From: Annulohypoxylon bovei var. microspora
Lineage: Eukaryota; Ascomycota; Sordariomycetes; Xylariales; Hypoxylaceae
Reading direction: 5' to 3'
Length of the DNA stretch: 64,000 nt
NCBI GenBank assembly: GCA_022836615.1
Contig: MU405243.1
Coordinates: forward strand, 186,001 to 250,000
Shown in pieces: positions 23,080 through 34,168 of this stretch; the stretch's first letter is position 1; each line of letters opens with the position of its first letter. The notes below the pieces were generated by a model. The model saw nothing but the letters and a program-made list of their open reading frames with translations. It was not told the DNA's origin and ran no database searches. The translations under genes and the position numbers were made by a program.

Positions 23080-24220
23080 GGGCGTGTTGGCCTGGGTTGG
23101 GTGTGGCGTCTAAGGAGAGGGGAAGGGGGAGATCCGAGGGAGGAACCGGCGTTTGGAGGGCTGGGAAACGGTGGGGTGTCAAAGGATCACGGGCTTCACA
23201 GCAAAAAATTCCTTTTCTTTTCCTTTTTTCGCTTGTTTATTTATATTTACGTGCCTTTCTTGTATATATCTTGGGGAATCAGATTCGAGATATCCGTGTG
23301 GGTATCGTTACTGGACATTTGTATGTACCTATGCTTGTCTAACTATCTTGTATGTATGTATGTATGTATGTATGCTATTATACCTTCTTATAAGCCTCTT
23401 TGTGCTAGAAGGGAGTTACCAACCGAGGCTGTATTGCGTGCTGTGCTGTGGGTTAGGTAAGAATCTTCCAAGATTTTATGTTGCTTGTATGAATATCGGA
23501 AAACAACGCCTCGATTTCATGTATCACGTATTAGAGGTAGGACTTGACGCAATGATTTCCGACGGTTACTCAGATCAGACCGACCTTTCATTGAAGGATT
23601 TTGCCTAATATAGCTCGGGCGAGAATTTTGTTTGCTTACTATGTGATATTGAGTTGCTAGTAAGACATCTTGAGCAGGCGTGTTACGATGTGTCTTACAG
23701 GCCAACTAAGGATTTGCGGATTCTGCGCTGTTGGGGAGACAGACTCAAACCGGTTGAGAACTCATCACAACCAGAAACACGATGTTATTTGTTGTGTACT
23801 GGAGGGGATGGTGGTATCTGAGCAACAAGATCGAAGATGAGTTTCGTTCAAATAACTAGAAGAGCTACAACTCTGCTGCGGTGTGCCTATATTTACTAAA
23901 TACACAGGTTTTCCTTCCACAGAGGTAATACGACTGAACTTATTTGGCTTTCCTAGCTCCTTGAGAAACTACTAGCTGGCTATCAATGACATAGAGACTA
24001 TCACGAGAGTTTGTGGTTCAGAGAACACATGCTCGCCGTCAAATTATCAAAGACTTGGGTAAGTTAGTTATGGTCTCTGCGAGAAGCTAGCTCCGTATAA
24101 ATGGCGGCAACAACCTCCTTTGAAATTTCATTTCATTTCTCGTACAAGAAATAGCCAGAAGTCAAGTTTCCCTACTATCTTAATTTACACTTATTCCGCT
24201 TCGGCCAAGCCAAATTCAAC
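23080..24220. other. Intergenic, with a microsatellite
   Basis: The 3' flank of the thaumatin-like gene and promoter of the small secreted protein. Three overlapping frames around 23100-23608 are open but low-complexity and not coding-like. A (TGTA)n tract is at 23349-23374. Confidence 0.4.
23349..23374. repeat. (TGTA)n microsatellite
   Basis: About six perfect tandem copies of the tetranucleotide. No coding context. Confidence 0.9.
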
Positions 24221-24735
24221 ATGTACTTCAACATACTCTCTGTAGTCTTTATTTCCCTTCTCGCCGCCAAGGTCGGGGCCACCAAAGACGCCCCCTCAAT
24301 CCCAACCTGGAACGTCGAGTTCTACAGCGACAAAGAGTGCAAGAATGTGCTCTCGACGGCACAGATAGCGCAAAACGTCACTTGCGGGAAGCATATCATC
24401 GGACAGTCCACCAGCGTGCTCGCGTGAGTTTCCAACCCTCTAGTTCCCTAGGTATCTTCGTTTTGTCTAGGCATGAAACCAAGACATCATCTTGCCAAAA
24501 CCGACTCTTGATATTTCCTTCTACTTTGATTATGTTCTACGTGGGCAAAAGCTGATCGTGTTCCTAACGCAACAGGGTCAAACCGATGGGGCCGGCGACT
24601 TTTGGCGACGGCGGCACTGCCAAGTTCTCTGTTTACACCAACAAGGACTGCTTAGCTACGGGTTCTGGGACGCCGCGTCAGCTGACGACTTTCGGTGCGT
24701 GCAACACTCAAGATGGAAACTCGTATGATTATTAG
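24221..24735 (+). CDS. Small secreted protein, 120 aa, four cysteines
   Basis: Two exons (24221-24423 and 24576-24735) with a clear GTGAGT donor and CAG acceptor join in frame to 120 aa. Residues 1-20 form a signal peptide (MYFNILSVVFISLLAAKVGA). The mature protein has four cysteines in two similar halves: FYSDKECKNVL...NVTCGKH and VYTNKDCLATG...TFGACNT, each a YxxKxC motif followed by a second Cys. This suggests an internal duplication or a two-disulfide fold. Resembles fungal small secreted cysteine-containing proteins (candidate effectors), but I recognise no named family. It converges with the LanC-like gene. A TATA-like CGTATAAATG lies upstream at about 24092. Confidence 0.8.
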
Positions 24736-25247
24736 ACTTGGGAGATGTATATATATACGTAATATCAAGGCACAAACTAGGGGGACACGCACGTCGGTCT
24801 ATTAGACCACAGGCAAAGGGTTTATAGGATGAAAGGAATGGATGGGTCTCACCTTCATGGCCTGTGAATGGTTAGGTATTCAACATACCGCAACAGCCTT
24901 TCTAAAACTATAGCTTAGAGATAGGGGGTCGAGATCAACTACCTAGGTAGGCATTCAACATGCCAAATACACAGCCCAGAAATCTCACTTTACTTCATAA
25001 CTAATGGTACCTAGGTACTAAAGCGTCTGTGCCATATGAACCATAATACAATCGGCTAGATTGAAAAAAAGTGTGCCTTTTAGAATTATAGATTATCTGT
25101 GAAACATCGTCGTGATGTCCCTTTTCTATAGTATCTTAGAGAATAAAACAGACCTCATTGTTACTTACCTTACCTTTTAGCCCCTATTTTCCTAACCGAA
25201 CAGTCCTGATTACCTACTCTACGATCCTAATCTATAGCTCATAAGCA
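24736..25247. other. Convergent intergenic region
   Basis: 3' flanks of the small secreted protein and the LanC-like gene. CTACCTAGGTAG (about 24941) and GGTACCTAGGTACT (about 25008) palindromes are present. No gene seen. Confidence 0.4.
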
Positions 25248-26405
25248 TCACAAATCATTAAACCCAATAACAACCCTTGGCCCCTTACTCGCCGCCACGG
25301 CCCACACCCACGCCCGGCCCGCCTCCCCCGTAAACAAACCCGCAGAGTCGTCATCGCGCTCCGACTCCTCTAGCCAGCCCCTATTCTCCATCTCCTCGGT
25401 CCTCATCCACGACAAGAAGTGCAGGAACCTCTCCTCGCCCCCATCGCTCAGCGCCAGCGCGTTGCTCGCGATGCCGTGGCACAGGCACGGGTTCTTCGCC
25501 AGCACGCCGCGGCGCCATATGTCCTCGTCTGCGTCTTTCATCACCTGCTCGATCTTCAGGCGTAGCTGCGCCGAGAAGCACGGGAGGAGCGAGCGCAGCG
25601 CGATGTTGAACCCGGGGCCGCCGTGGCAGAACTGAACGAGGTTGTCGTCTTTACTCCGCGGGGTCCGGGGGAAGTTACCGCTGCTCAACTGGCGCTTGAG
25701 CAGCTTCTCGAGCATATCGTGCAGGCTGCGGGCTATAAACGAGCGCGAGAGTACGAGCTGGCAGATGATGCCGATCGTGCCGTTCGCGGCGCCGATGTAC
25801 TCCTTGCCTTGCCAGTAGCGCGGGGGCTCCGTGGCTAGGATACGGATCATGGTGCACTGGATGGTTTTGTTGAGGAGTCTGGCCGTGCTGGACGTGGATG
25901 TCGGGTCCTCGGCCTTGACGAGGGTCTCGCATAGTCGAAGGAAATAGAGGTAGCCGGCCCGCCCGTACATCCATTCGTCGGATCCCGGGAAGTGAATTTT
26001 GTTAAGGTCGGCACCGAAGGAGCAGACTTGTTGAACTAGGTTGAGGTTTTGTTGCATGACGGCGGTCAGGGAGAGGTGAGCGAGGGTCTCGTTTGTGATA
26101 CCGCAGTAGCACGGGTAGGGGGGCTTCTCCGTACGACGGGCACCTAGGGCGAGGTACGCCTCGGCCCAATCTAAGAGGGACTGCCGCTTGAACTCAAGAT
26201 CGGGGAAGATCTGAGACAGTCGGTAGAATAGATATGCGATTGAGGTTGGTCCATTGTAGAAGCCTTCAAATTTCCATCCTGTGGAACACGTATGAACCGG
26301 AGGGTAGTGTGTCGTGATTCGGTCGAGGCTAGCTAAGAGTTCTTCATTGGCGTCCACGGTCCGGAGGGTCTCATGATCGTTGCAGATGAAACGGTTTGAA
26401 GGCAT
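25248..26405 (-). CDS. LanC-like protein with altered active-site motif
   Basis: Single-exon gene of 385 aa, the usual size of eukaryotic LanC-like (LANCL) proteins, cytosolic alpha/alpha-barrel zinc proteins related to bacterial lanthionine cyclases. Barrel motifs in order: GFYNGPTSIAYLF (about residues 48-60), MYGRAGYLYFLRLCE (about 146-160), YIGAANGTIGIICQ (about 203-216), LVQFCHGGPGFNI (about 256-268) and PCLCHGIASNAL (about 306-317). The expected zinc ligands Cys260, Cys309 and His310 are present. The usual GAAHG motif reads GAANG, with Asn208 where the His proposed to act in catalysis normally sits. No signal peptide. Substrate unknown; fungal members have been little studied. No lantibiotic-like precursor or dehydratase is adjacent. 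Confidence 0.92.
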   Translation of the reverse strand: MPSNRFICNDHETLRTVDANEELLASLDRITTHYPPVHTCSTGWKFEGFYNGPTSIAYLFYRLSQIFPDLEFKRQSLLDWAEAYLALGARRTEKPPYPCYCGITNETLAHLSLTAVMQQNLNLVQQVCSFGADLNKIHFPGSDEWMYGRAGYLYFLRLCETLVKAEDPTSTSSTARLLNKTIQCTMIRILATEPPRYWQGKEYIGAANGTIGIICQLVLSRSFIARSLHDMLEKLLKRQLSSGNFPRTPRSKDDNLVQFCHGGPGFNIALRSLLPCFSAQLRLKIEQVMKDADEDIWRRGVLAKNPCLCHGIASNALALSDGGEERFLHFLSWMRTEEMENRGWLEESERDDDSAGLFTGEAGRAWVWAVAASKGPRVVIGFNDL

Positions 26406-27160
26406 GATATTAATATGTGAGTTTAGGCATCACCGAAAGATGTAAGTAATCATACGGGAACCAGCTGAAAAGTGATAGGTACCCTGTGTCATTTGCTGCT
26501 TACCTAAGGCAAATAACACCTGAAACACATATATGCAAGCCTTCGAACCGCTCGAGACAAGGGTTGTAAAGTCCAATCACAGTTGGTTTATCACTCAATT
26601 TGGTCGTGGTTTCGGTAGGCTTTTTCTCAACATACTACTCATCTTATAGAAAAAGGCTTTTGTATGTATATTGATGTTGTAAAAGTAAAGGTTTACTTAA
26701 GTGGGCAAAACTCGAAACCTGCTGCTAAATACACCTCATAGTTAAGAGTTGCACTTTCCTCTTATGTACGCTCTATCATTAAGGTTATCAATATACTTGG
26801 CACTTGATGTACGGTGTACGGTGTACGGTGTACGGTGTACATAACCTTCAAGTATTGAAAATTGAAGGTACTTCGCGATAAATAACTACCTACCTAGGTA
26901 CCTAAGTTGGTTAGAATACCGAAATAGGTAGCAATCCGAGCTCCAGGCTGCTCTTCAATAATCCAAGGTTAACACGCGTGCGAGAGCAATATCGGGATAT
27001 TTCGCCTCTTTGCAATTTTTAAATACCTAATAAACCGCTCCAGTATATCCGAGCAGCCTGTTTTGGGCGACGTTAGCTCATAGACCCCGACACATAGGGA
27101 CTAACCATAAGCGTTCGTCGTTTCATAATGTTACAAGCCTCTTCTCCTCTCCTCGCTCTT
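26406..27160. other. Intergenic, with a tandem heptamer
   Basis: Contains the LanC-like gene's promoter, a TGTACGG tandem repeat (26808-26840) and a CTACCTACCTAGGTACCTA palindrome at about 26885. No gene seen. Confidence 0.4.
26808..26840. repeat. (TGTACGG)n tandem repeat
   Basis: Four perfect 7-bp units plus a partial one. No coding context. Confidence 0.9.
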
Positions 27161-28371
27161 CTAAGCAGCAGCCTCCGGGACGAAGGCATATCTCGGCATA
27201 AGCGCCATCCTCTCCTCCGGACTGATCTCGTCGTCGTACACCATCTTGACGTTCTTGTCCTTGTCCTTCTTCGACTTCTTCTCCGTCGCTTCGCCCGCCT
27301 CGCCCGTAGTTGGTGTCTCCGGCTTCTTCGGTGGTTTGATTCCTGCCTCGGCCATTCTGATTATTTGATCAATATCATCGCCTTGCTGAGCGGCACCGGA
27401 AACGAGCTCGTCAATAGTCGATGCGTTTCCTTGCCAGCCAGCTTGTCCCGGGCGAGGAGGTAGTCCGGGAGGAGCCGGAAGGTTGCTGCCAGGTCGCGAG
27501 GGAAGACTTGGCGGCGGGTATGCGCCAGGGTATTGAGGTGGAGGCGTGTAACCGGGGACAGATCCAGGGGGGAGGCCCTGGAATTGAGCTCCTGGGGGAG
27601 GGTAAGGTGAATTCTGTTCGATTTAGTTAGCATGGGTCGTATTCTATAGCAACGAAACCAGTAGAATACGTAGATTACGTACGAATGCACCGGGCGATGC
27701 GCTTTGCGCAGGACTGTTTCTGTCAGGTAATCCCTCGCGAGGCGTATGAGTTGCACTTCCACCACCCATAGACTTCTGGGCGGCAATTCTCGCACGGTGT
27801 TCTGCTAATCGTTGCTTAATCTCGTCCGCCGTCTCGATCTTGATCTTCTTTGCCGGGCCGTTCCGACCCTGTCCGGGTGGCGGGTTTCCCGTCGCCGCGT
27901 ATCGCTCGGCTTGGGCCTGGTAGAAGCTCTGGATGATTCGCTGGTTGTGCTGCTGGACAATATCCTCCGGGATACCTTCCATACCGAAGATCTCGACATC
28001 GAGACCTTGTCGGTTAGGCAGCGCATTTTCGACTGATGACAAGGATTCCTTGTGGACTTGGTTCATATGGACGGAGAGACCTGTCGCATACACGAATTAG
28101 CAGCTACGTCGCGTCGAATTAGCTTTGATGAACGGGAAGTCCTCACCTCCAGCCGTATTCAAACGTCGTCCACATCGATCACACTTGAAATGTTTGGCCT
28201 TCTGGTGCGATATCAAAAGCTTAAGATCTTCAAAATCTCGTTCGCCTAATAAATCAATTAGTAACACATCTCATAAAGGCGAAGACGAAACCGGTAGAGC
28301 GTACAGTAGTAGCACCAAGGTCGAGCGAGGAGCTCCTCGACGTCCGGGTGGCCACGCTTCTTCTTCCCCAT
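27161..28371 (-). CDS. BuGZ/ZNF207-type C2H2 zinc-finger protein
   Basis: Four exons join in frame: 28371-28305, 28245-28147, 28080-27683, 27613-27161, giving 338 aa. The N-terminus MGKKKRGHPDVEELL-ARPWCYYC is diagnostic of the conserved family to which animal BuGZ/ZNF207 (Bub3-binding, spindle-associated) and plant and fungal relatives belong. Two zinc fingers are visible: CYYC...HQKAKH (about residues 20-40) and CDRC...HMNQVH (about 44-65). A conserved segment follows (ENALPNRQGLDVEIFGMEGIP), then a basic, Pro/Gly/Gln-rich disordered region. The acidic C-terminal motif VYDDEISPEERMALMPRY is shared across fungi. The Bub3-binding GLEBS motif cannot be confirmed by eye, so a kinetochore role is inference. 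Nuclear location likely from KKIK-type basic runs. Confidence 0.92.
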
Positions 28372-31300
28372 AGCTGCAAACTGGAAAAATTGGTATCTGG
28401 AAAAATAAAATTGAGATTCGTAGATCGCGTTGAACCAGATTATGACTGAGTCAGGATCGAGAAACTATCGCAGCAAACCTAGATGATTGTTGTCGCGAAA
28501 AGTTGATTAAAAGTGAAGCGCGAAGAACAACGTTGAGAGCGTTACAAGGGTACTACCCTTTCCCAAGCTTCCGCCACATTTATTGTGGCTGACAAAGTGT
28601 GGCGGTGCATTGACCCCTTTGTAGGTACGTACCAAATATCTGTCACCAAACCACCCCTGAAATTGATATCTCAACTATTAATTCATTCAACTCCCTTCTA
28701 ATCTAATAATCTCCCTGTACTAATATACCAAGCCGTCATTACAGAGTTGTATTATTCAATATCACGGGCGAGTCAGGGTTGGTCTATTGTTACGAGTCCT
28801 TGGATGGGAATTGGCTATGTGGTTCCATTGCTACCCGAAATATCTCGATGATATTTTGAATGTGGCTGAAGTCGCTCTTAGTTCTGGTAATGCCACTGCT
28901 GCTCACGAGTTTACTGGACTACTCTTCATCTGCACCTACTTGGTAAATCGCTATTTACACTGCCTAACACATTTCGCAATTGTGCCACTAGTTCGGATTG
29001 ATACTGTATTGATAGCTAAGAGGAGAAGCTATGATTTATGTGTCATCTAGTCTTTATTATCTTCTAACAGGATCTGGTATTTGTTAACTTGTACCGATGA
29101 CGAAGTCAACTTCCCCTAGATTAGCTCATTCATTCATATAAGTATGGGATGTTTGCGATTGCGATTGAATGAGAAATACGTGACCTATGTGACTCTTGAG
29201 TGAGTCTTACCTGGTCATTGGCGTAATTTAAGATGATTTAGGCGAACAATTACAGAAATTTGGATACCGCAACCAAATCTGAATAACGTAAAGGAACTGT
29301 AGCTCCGGTTACTGTTTCAGACTAGGGACAGGACAGGAGACGACGTCTTGGAGAGCCGCGTGCCCGGCTGTTCCGCTGAGGATACCGACAGGATGCAGGC
29401 AAGCCGGAAAACCGTCGGGGTAGGGAGGCGAGAAACAGGTTCGAGTTTCACGGGATACGCAAAGAACCAGCAGGATTTCGAATGGGGGAGCTAGTTTATC
29501 CGATTGAATCTAGTCTTACTGTGTTGCTCAACAGCATTGTCCCAGTTGGTCTCTTATGACTATCGCCCGAAGTCTTCTCGTTTGAAGGGCACGGTGTAAG
29601 AAAAGCCTGCGTACGCAGGATATACGAACGATTTGAAGCTGGGAGATTAATATTTCTCACTCTTTACTCGAGCTACCCGAGCATCATTATGTACCTTTTC
29701 ATGGTTACCGAGTACCTAGGTTCCCTAAGGTTGAAAGGTAGATGCATAACTAGACCAATAGGATCTGGGGCACGGTAGTCGTCGTCGGACAGAGAACTCA
29801 TTAGCGCCATGGGTAGTCTCACAGAGCACACGTAGCGTTTGCTTCCGATCCATGGGGACGTAGTGTGAATCAGTCACTTGTTTTGGCCGGAAATCAAATC
29901 GGAAACAATTCATTGGACGAGCTTATGAATTTAGGTAACCTTAAAAATGCGGCTCAATGGAGAATGACCGTGAGTCTCCCTAGTCTGTGCGGGATGGTCA
30001 CATCGAACGTGTGCGGTACCGTGTCGAGTAACATGGCACAACAGCTAGGGCGATCTGGCATTGTAATGCGCCCATTGCTATTGGCTCTCGACGTTTTAAT
30101 GTTTTATCCTGCTAGTCGTCGCGAGGGGAGCTAGATTCGGTTCATTTTCTGCGTGCGTGTGAAGTTAATAAGATACCTCTTACATATCGTCTTTCGAGAA
30201 AAAACGAACAAGCTTACCATTAAGTTTGTTTACATGTTTTCGCAATCCCGATGCTCAATGTGGCGTATTGTAATACTCCGAGCCTAGCTTAGGCTAAGGT
30301 CTACTACATTGTACAACATTTTCCATGCCCATGGCAATGGATGTATTTGCAAAGTCATAACGAATCGGGGAGATGCCGAATGTAATTGATGGAGATTAAA
30401 AACGGTATAATTGGCATCGGCTGATGACATGTCGCGTACGATAAGTTTCATCGCTTTGCTCCTCGATCTGGGTAGAGAAAAGAAGCAGCACTAGATTCGG
30501 ATATATCTGCTGCGCAACATCAAGGTCGTCAACAAAACGGTAGTGTAACGCAATAAATGGCGGAGAGGTATGGAAAGAGCAATTTGAAGCCTCATCGAAT
30601 AGGTACACCTGGATACCGACGAAGCATCTTCTGCAAGACCGTAGCCGAATCGCCGCTCGCTAACTAGCATTGCATATTGTTTCAATCCCCCAACTCTGAG
30701 GCTAAAGGAGGGAAGTTGATAAAGCATGCCAACATGGAAGAGTAAAAGGGAGTAAGAATCGTAGCTAGAAAAATATGCAAGCATAATGATGAAAGGAATA
30801 TTAGACGAGAGAGCGGCAAGACAGTGAAAAGACGTGCTCATACAGAGGAACATATAGGACAATGAATAAAGGAAAGAATGAGAGTATGCAAGTGCTAGGC
30901 ACGAATTCGAACGGCAACAAGTGTGACCTCACTAGGACTCGTAATGCCTAGGGTACTTTGAGCAGAGAGCCTCATAGAAGGCAACCTAGGCCGGTCATAA
31001 CCCGCTGCCTAGTAACACGACACGTGATTTGTAGGACTTGATCCGCGGGGCCTATACCGAAAAATGCATCGACGTTGAGGTATGTCTAGCCTCAAGATCG
31101 GCTTAGAGAAAGTTGTTGAAATGCGAGAAGGTAAGTAACGCAAGTAAGAGTACTGCGGCGGTCGGGGACCTTGATGCAGGAGGTTGTTAGTCTCTCCTGA
31201 TTGGTTGTGAGTAATCGTCCTGATTGGTCCAGCTGAAAGGTACCAGGGAGATGGCCGACCTTTTTACCCTACCTGCCCTGCCTTGATACCTCTCTACATA

Positions 31301-31403
31301 AAAACCCACACTCTCCCCTACCATCCTTCTCATCTTTCCCCCTCCTTCTTCGACACTTCACCATCTTCCATCAAAACAAGGGCCACCAAGTACAAAAATC
31401 ATC
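28372..31403. other. 3-kb gene-poor intergenic region
   Basis: Open stretches (for example around 28787-29050 and 30491-30862) lack family resemblance and splice context. A CCAAT-type pair (GATTGG near 31198 and 31221) and TATA/CT-rich sequence (about 31295-31370) form a plausible promoter for the next gene. No repeat or RNA gene identified. Confidence 0.35.
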
Positions 31404-32473
31404 ATGGCCCATCCACAAAAAGATAGCAAAAAGCGTCCTACCTATTCTGAGGCCCACAAGACCAATGAATCATGTAAGTTCAGTCGTACCCGTACCACCG
31501 ACCCTTCATACGATTAATGAATCTCCTAGACGGTCGCGAGGCTTCAAGAATGGCTCGCTCTCCAAACCAGGACCAAGACTTCCTCGCCATGGAGCATCCC
31601 GTCGGTGTTCCACGTGACGCCAGAGGTGCATGGCCTTCATGTAAGATTCGACTTCGGATTGAGTTCGGAACACGTTTTTCCCAATCTAACAAGCTGCAGA
31701 TGATCAGGTGATGCCGCATTCAACTCTCTCTCACCGAGAACATTGGTCCAAATATTCGCAGCCAATTGACTCTCATCCTGTAAGTAGAAAATATAGCGAG
31801 GCATCACACGTGTAGGATCAAGGTCCTGGTAGTGAAGCCAACGCCATTTAACACCCGATTATTGGATGCAGACTAACAGCTAGAAGCGCGCTCCTCATCC
31901 ATCTATTCAGTCTTCAGCTGAAATGTCGAATGTTGTTTCGCCGACCCATGGAAAGTCGAAGCGAAGACACAAGGATGATGCGCATTCTCTTGAACCCAGC
32001 GCATGGAATGTGACTCCAGAGAGACGTAAGCCCGTCAAGAGCGAGCACCGACGAGGTAGTCGAAGTACACATTCAGACCCGGGTGTGGGAGTCTCGCCCA
32101 GCGGACGTGGTCATACTCGCCGCATGCACAACAGCCCAATCTTTCCTAGCATCAAGGAAGATAATGAGAGCAGACACCAGCTCAGCCATGCGGACAACCA
32201 TAAGGCAATTCCGCCGATGGCTCCGAAGATCCCCAGACTGCCGACACCTGACTTCAGCGACGATGAAGAAAGCCGTCCATTCTGCCCATGCTGCAATGCG
32301 GACGGTGGCCACGAGGTGGGCTGTGAGCTGGAAGAGAGCACCGAGGCCAAGATGGAAAGACAGCGTACGCCTCTTCCTCCTAATAACACACGCAGCTTTC
32401 CATACTAAGAACTGTATTTTTAGTATATGAAGCGAAAGTCTATATGGCGCGTCAGAATCCACGTGCGCACTAA
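31404..32473 (+). CDS. Orphan polar protein with a CxxC-HxxxC motif
   Basis: Five exons with consensus GTAAGT/GTAAGA/GTACGC donors join in frame: 31404-31473, 31530-31640, 31700-31779, 31884-32364, 32424-32473, giving 263 aa. The protein is Ser/His/Arg/Pro-rich and probably disordered (KSKRRHKDD, RGSRSTHSD). Near residues 216-236 it carries FCPCCNADGGHEVGCE, a compact CxxC...HxxxC arrangement that could bind zinc. The end is YEAKVYMARQNPRAH. Start ATG 31404 follows a CT-rich promoter. Consistent splice signals at four introns make this a real gene even though I recognise no family. Nuclear or nucleic-acid role is possible from composition only. Confidence 0.7.
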
Positions 32474-33475
32474 GTCAGACCGAGCAACATGTATTCGTTA
32501 AAAGCTGAGGGAATCTGCGGCGTTAAGGCTGATATCACTTCGGGTCGTGTCTCCTGTTACCTGCCTAGATAGGTATGGTCTAACTTTTCCAGGGGTATAT
32601 GCTTGGTTCCCTATATATGTATAGGGTATCATATTATACTCTTGGTATTGGGAGGGCGTTTTTCGCGAAGGAAATGGACTTGCACAATGTAGGCAACAAT
32701 GCGTGAGAGGAGTTGGAAGGTTGAGGTCTGCTTTAGCAATGGTTAGGGTCAGGAAAAGTGGCGTGTGTGGCGTCGAAGCCACATTCCCCCCGCATGGGTT
32801 GGGGGTTCATGAGATTAGGTAATAATAATGTGGCAGCACATTTCCTTAACCAAGGTAGTCTCTTAAGGGTATCAGTTCCTTAACGTGCATAACAAAATAA
32901 TTGTACCTGCTTTTGACTGTTTGAAGGTAATAACACCATGACACCATTAACTGATACATCCTTCTTTCTTCTTCCTTTTGATGTCACTGAGACATTCAGG
33001 ATTTGAGGATAAACCCTCTACCAAAGGTTTCAGTAATACACATTACCCTCTACTATGTTTCCTAGGTACCTTAAGATGATATCGAATTAACAGGAATAGG
33101 TTCATGACCCTTATTCTCACCATCACCTACTACTACTTCGAGAACTAAATGGCAATGATGGCAATCAGCTCTAATCCCATGCTGCTAGACTCACAGGTGT
33201 TCAAGATTCCCATCTAAGGATTGGTTTACGATACCATCGTAGGCCGCATTAAACGACGGGATTACCCCCAGTCTCTGAGATACAGAAGTGTCTTGTTATT
33301 CTAGCGATACTTGTTTTCATCCTCTCTATGAAGTATTTTATGCCCATGGTCTCTTTTATTCATAGCCTAGCTGTTTAGCGAAGGCTAGGACTGGTCCTGT
33401 TTTTCAGGGGTCTTGGATGTTTGCTCAGATCGACCTCCAGATATGAGATCCTCCGGCTGTACAGGGTGAAATATC
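32474..33475. other. Convergent intergenic region
   Basis: Lies between two convergent orphan genes. A TTTCCTAGGTACCTTAAG motif is at about 33058-33075. No gene seen. Confidence 0.4.
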
Positions 33476-34168
33476 CTAGATTGAACTTGTTAGCTTGCGT
33501 TGAAATATTGAAAAGCAGCTAATCAGAAGTGGAAAATACTTCTTGAATTCTGGCATGCTTGCTTGCATCTTTTGCCAATGTTCTTCTAAGCACATCTGGG
33601 TCTCCGGGAAATCCATAGGAACAGTTCCGCCTTCGTTCAGACTGCGCAAGTTCGATTCGGTCAAGAAATCAGAAATCAGACGGTCCAAGAACTTTTCTAG
33701 CTCACGTAACCATATCAACAAATCCTTTGAGAACACTACGGCGCCCTCGCGTACTTTCACGCAATCGTAGCAACTGGTGGTGATGATAGATCCCACGTCT
33801 TGGACCTCTTTCTGCAGAGCAAGAAGTTCGATCTTGACACCAGGCGGAGTCTCCAAGGCACAGAAGAGGTCTCGTCTGTCGATAAGGCCAATGATCTTGT
33901 TAATCGCCTCATCATAGGAACCCCTCGAATGTCCCGGGACCTTACCTCCTAATAGAAAAAATAAGTCACTATCAATAGGAAACGCGTAGTCATCAGAGTC
34001 CTTGGGCTTATTCGACTCGACTACATCTTCTTGAACAGGGCTTCCAGGTCTCGACGACTCACCACCTTCGTCAACGCCGCGGCCGTCGTCATTGGATGTG
34101 GTAGGTGAACCACTTGGCGCTGTAGACTTGGGTGGCAACGGGCTTGGGGGTGCCGGAAAGGATATCAT
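33476..34168 (-). CDS. Orphan protein, 230 aa
   Basis: Single open frame from ATG 34168. Residues 1-60 are Pro/Ser/Gly/Asp-rich and probably disordered (MISFPAPPSPLPPKS). The remainder looks helical and amphipathic: SYDEAINKIIGLIDRRDLFC, then KIELLALQKEVQDVGSIITT and LIWLRELEKFLDRLISDFL, suggesting a folded or coiled-coil domain. No signal peptide or membrane segment. A GTAAGG in the GGKV codons could be a donor, but no matching acceptor improves the model. No family recognised. The composition argues for a real gene. Confidence 0.6.
   Translation of the reverse strand: MISFPAPPSPLPPKSTAPSGSPTTSNDDGRGVDEGGESSRPGSPVQEDVVESNKPKDSDDYAFPIDSDLFFLLGGKVPGHSRGSYDEAINKIIGLIDRRDLFCALETPPGVKIELLALQKEVQDVGSIITTSCYDCVKVREGAVVFSKDLLIWLRELEKFLDRLISDFLTESNLRSLNEGGTVPMDFPETQMCLEEHWQKMQASMPEFKKYFPLLISCFSIFQRKLTSSI

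Noticed and set aside
23097..23608. Three overlapping plus-strand frames after the thaumatin-like gene
   Set aside because: Hydrophobic low-complexity translations over T-rich and TGTA-repeat DNA, with no conserved pattern.
24221..26405. Small secreted protein as substrate of the neighbouring LanC-like protein
   Set aside because: No dehydratase nearby, and a signal-peptide protein would not meet a cytosolic LanC-like enzyme. Proximity alone is weak.
28787..29050. Possible 87-codon gene
   Set aside because: No signal peptide, family motif or splice context; composition is like the surrounding non-coding DNA.
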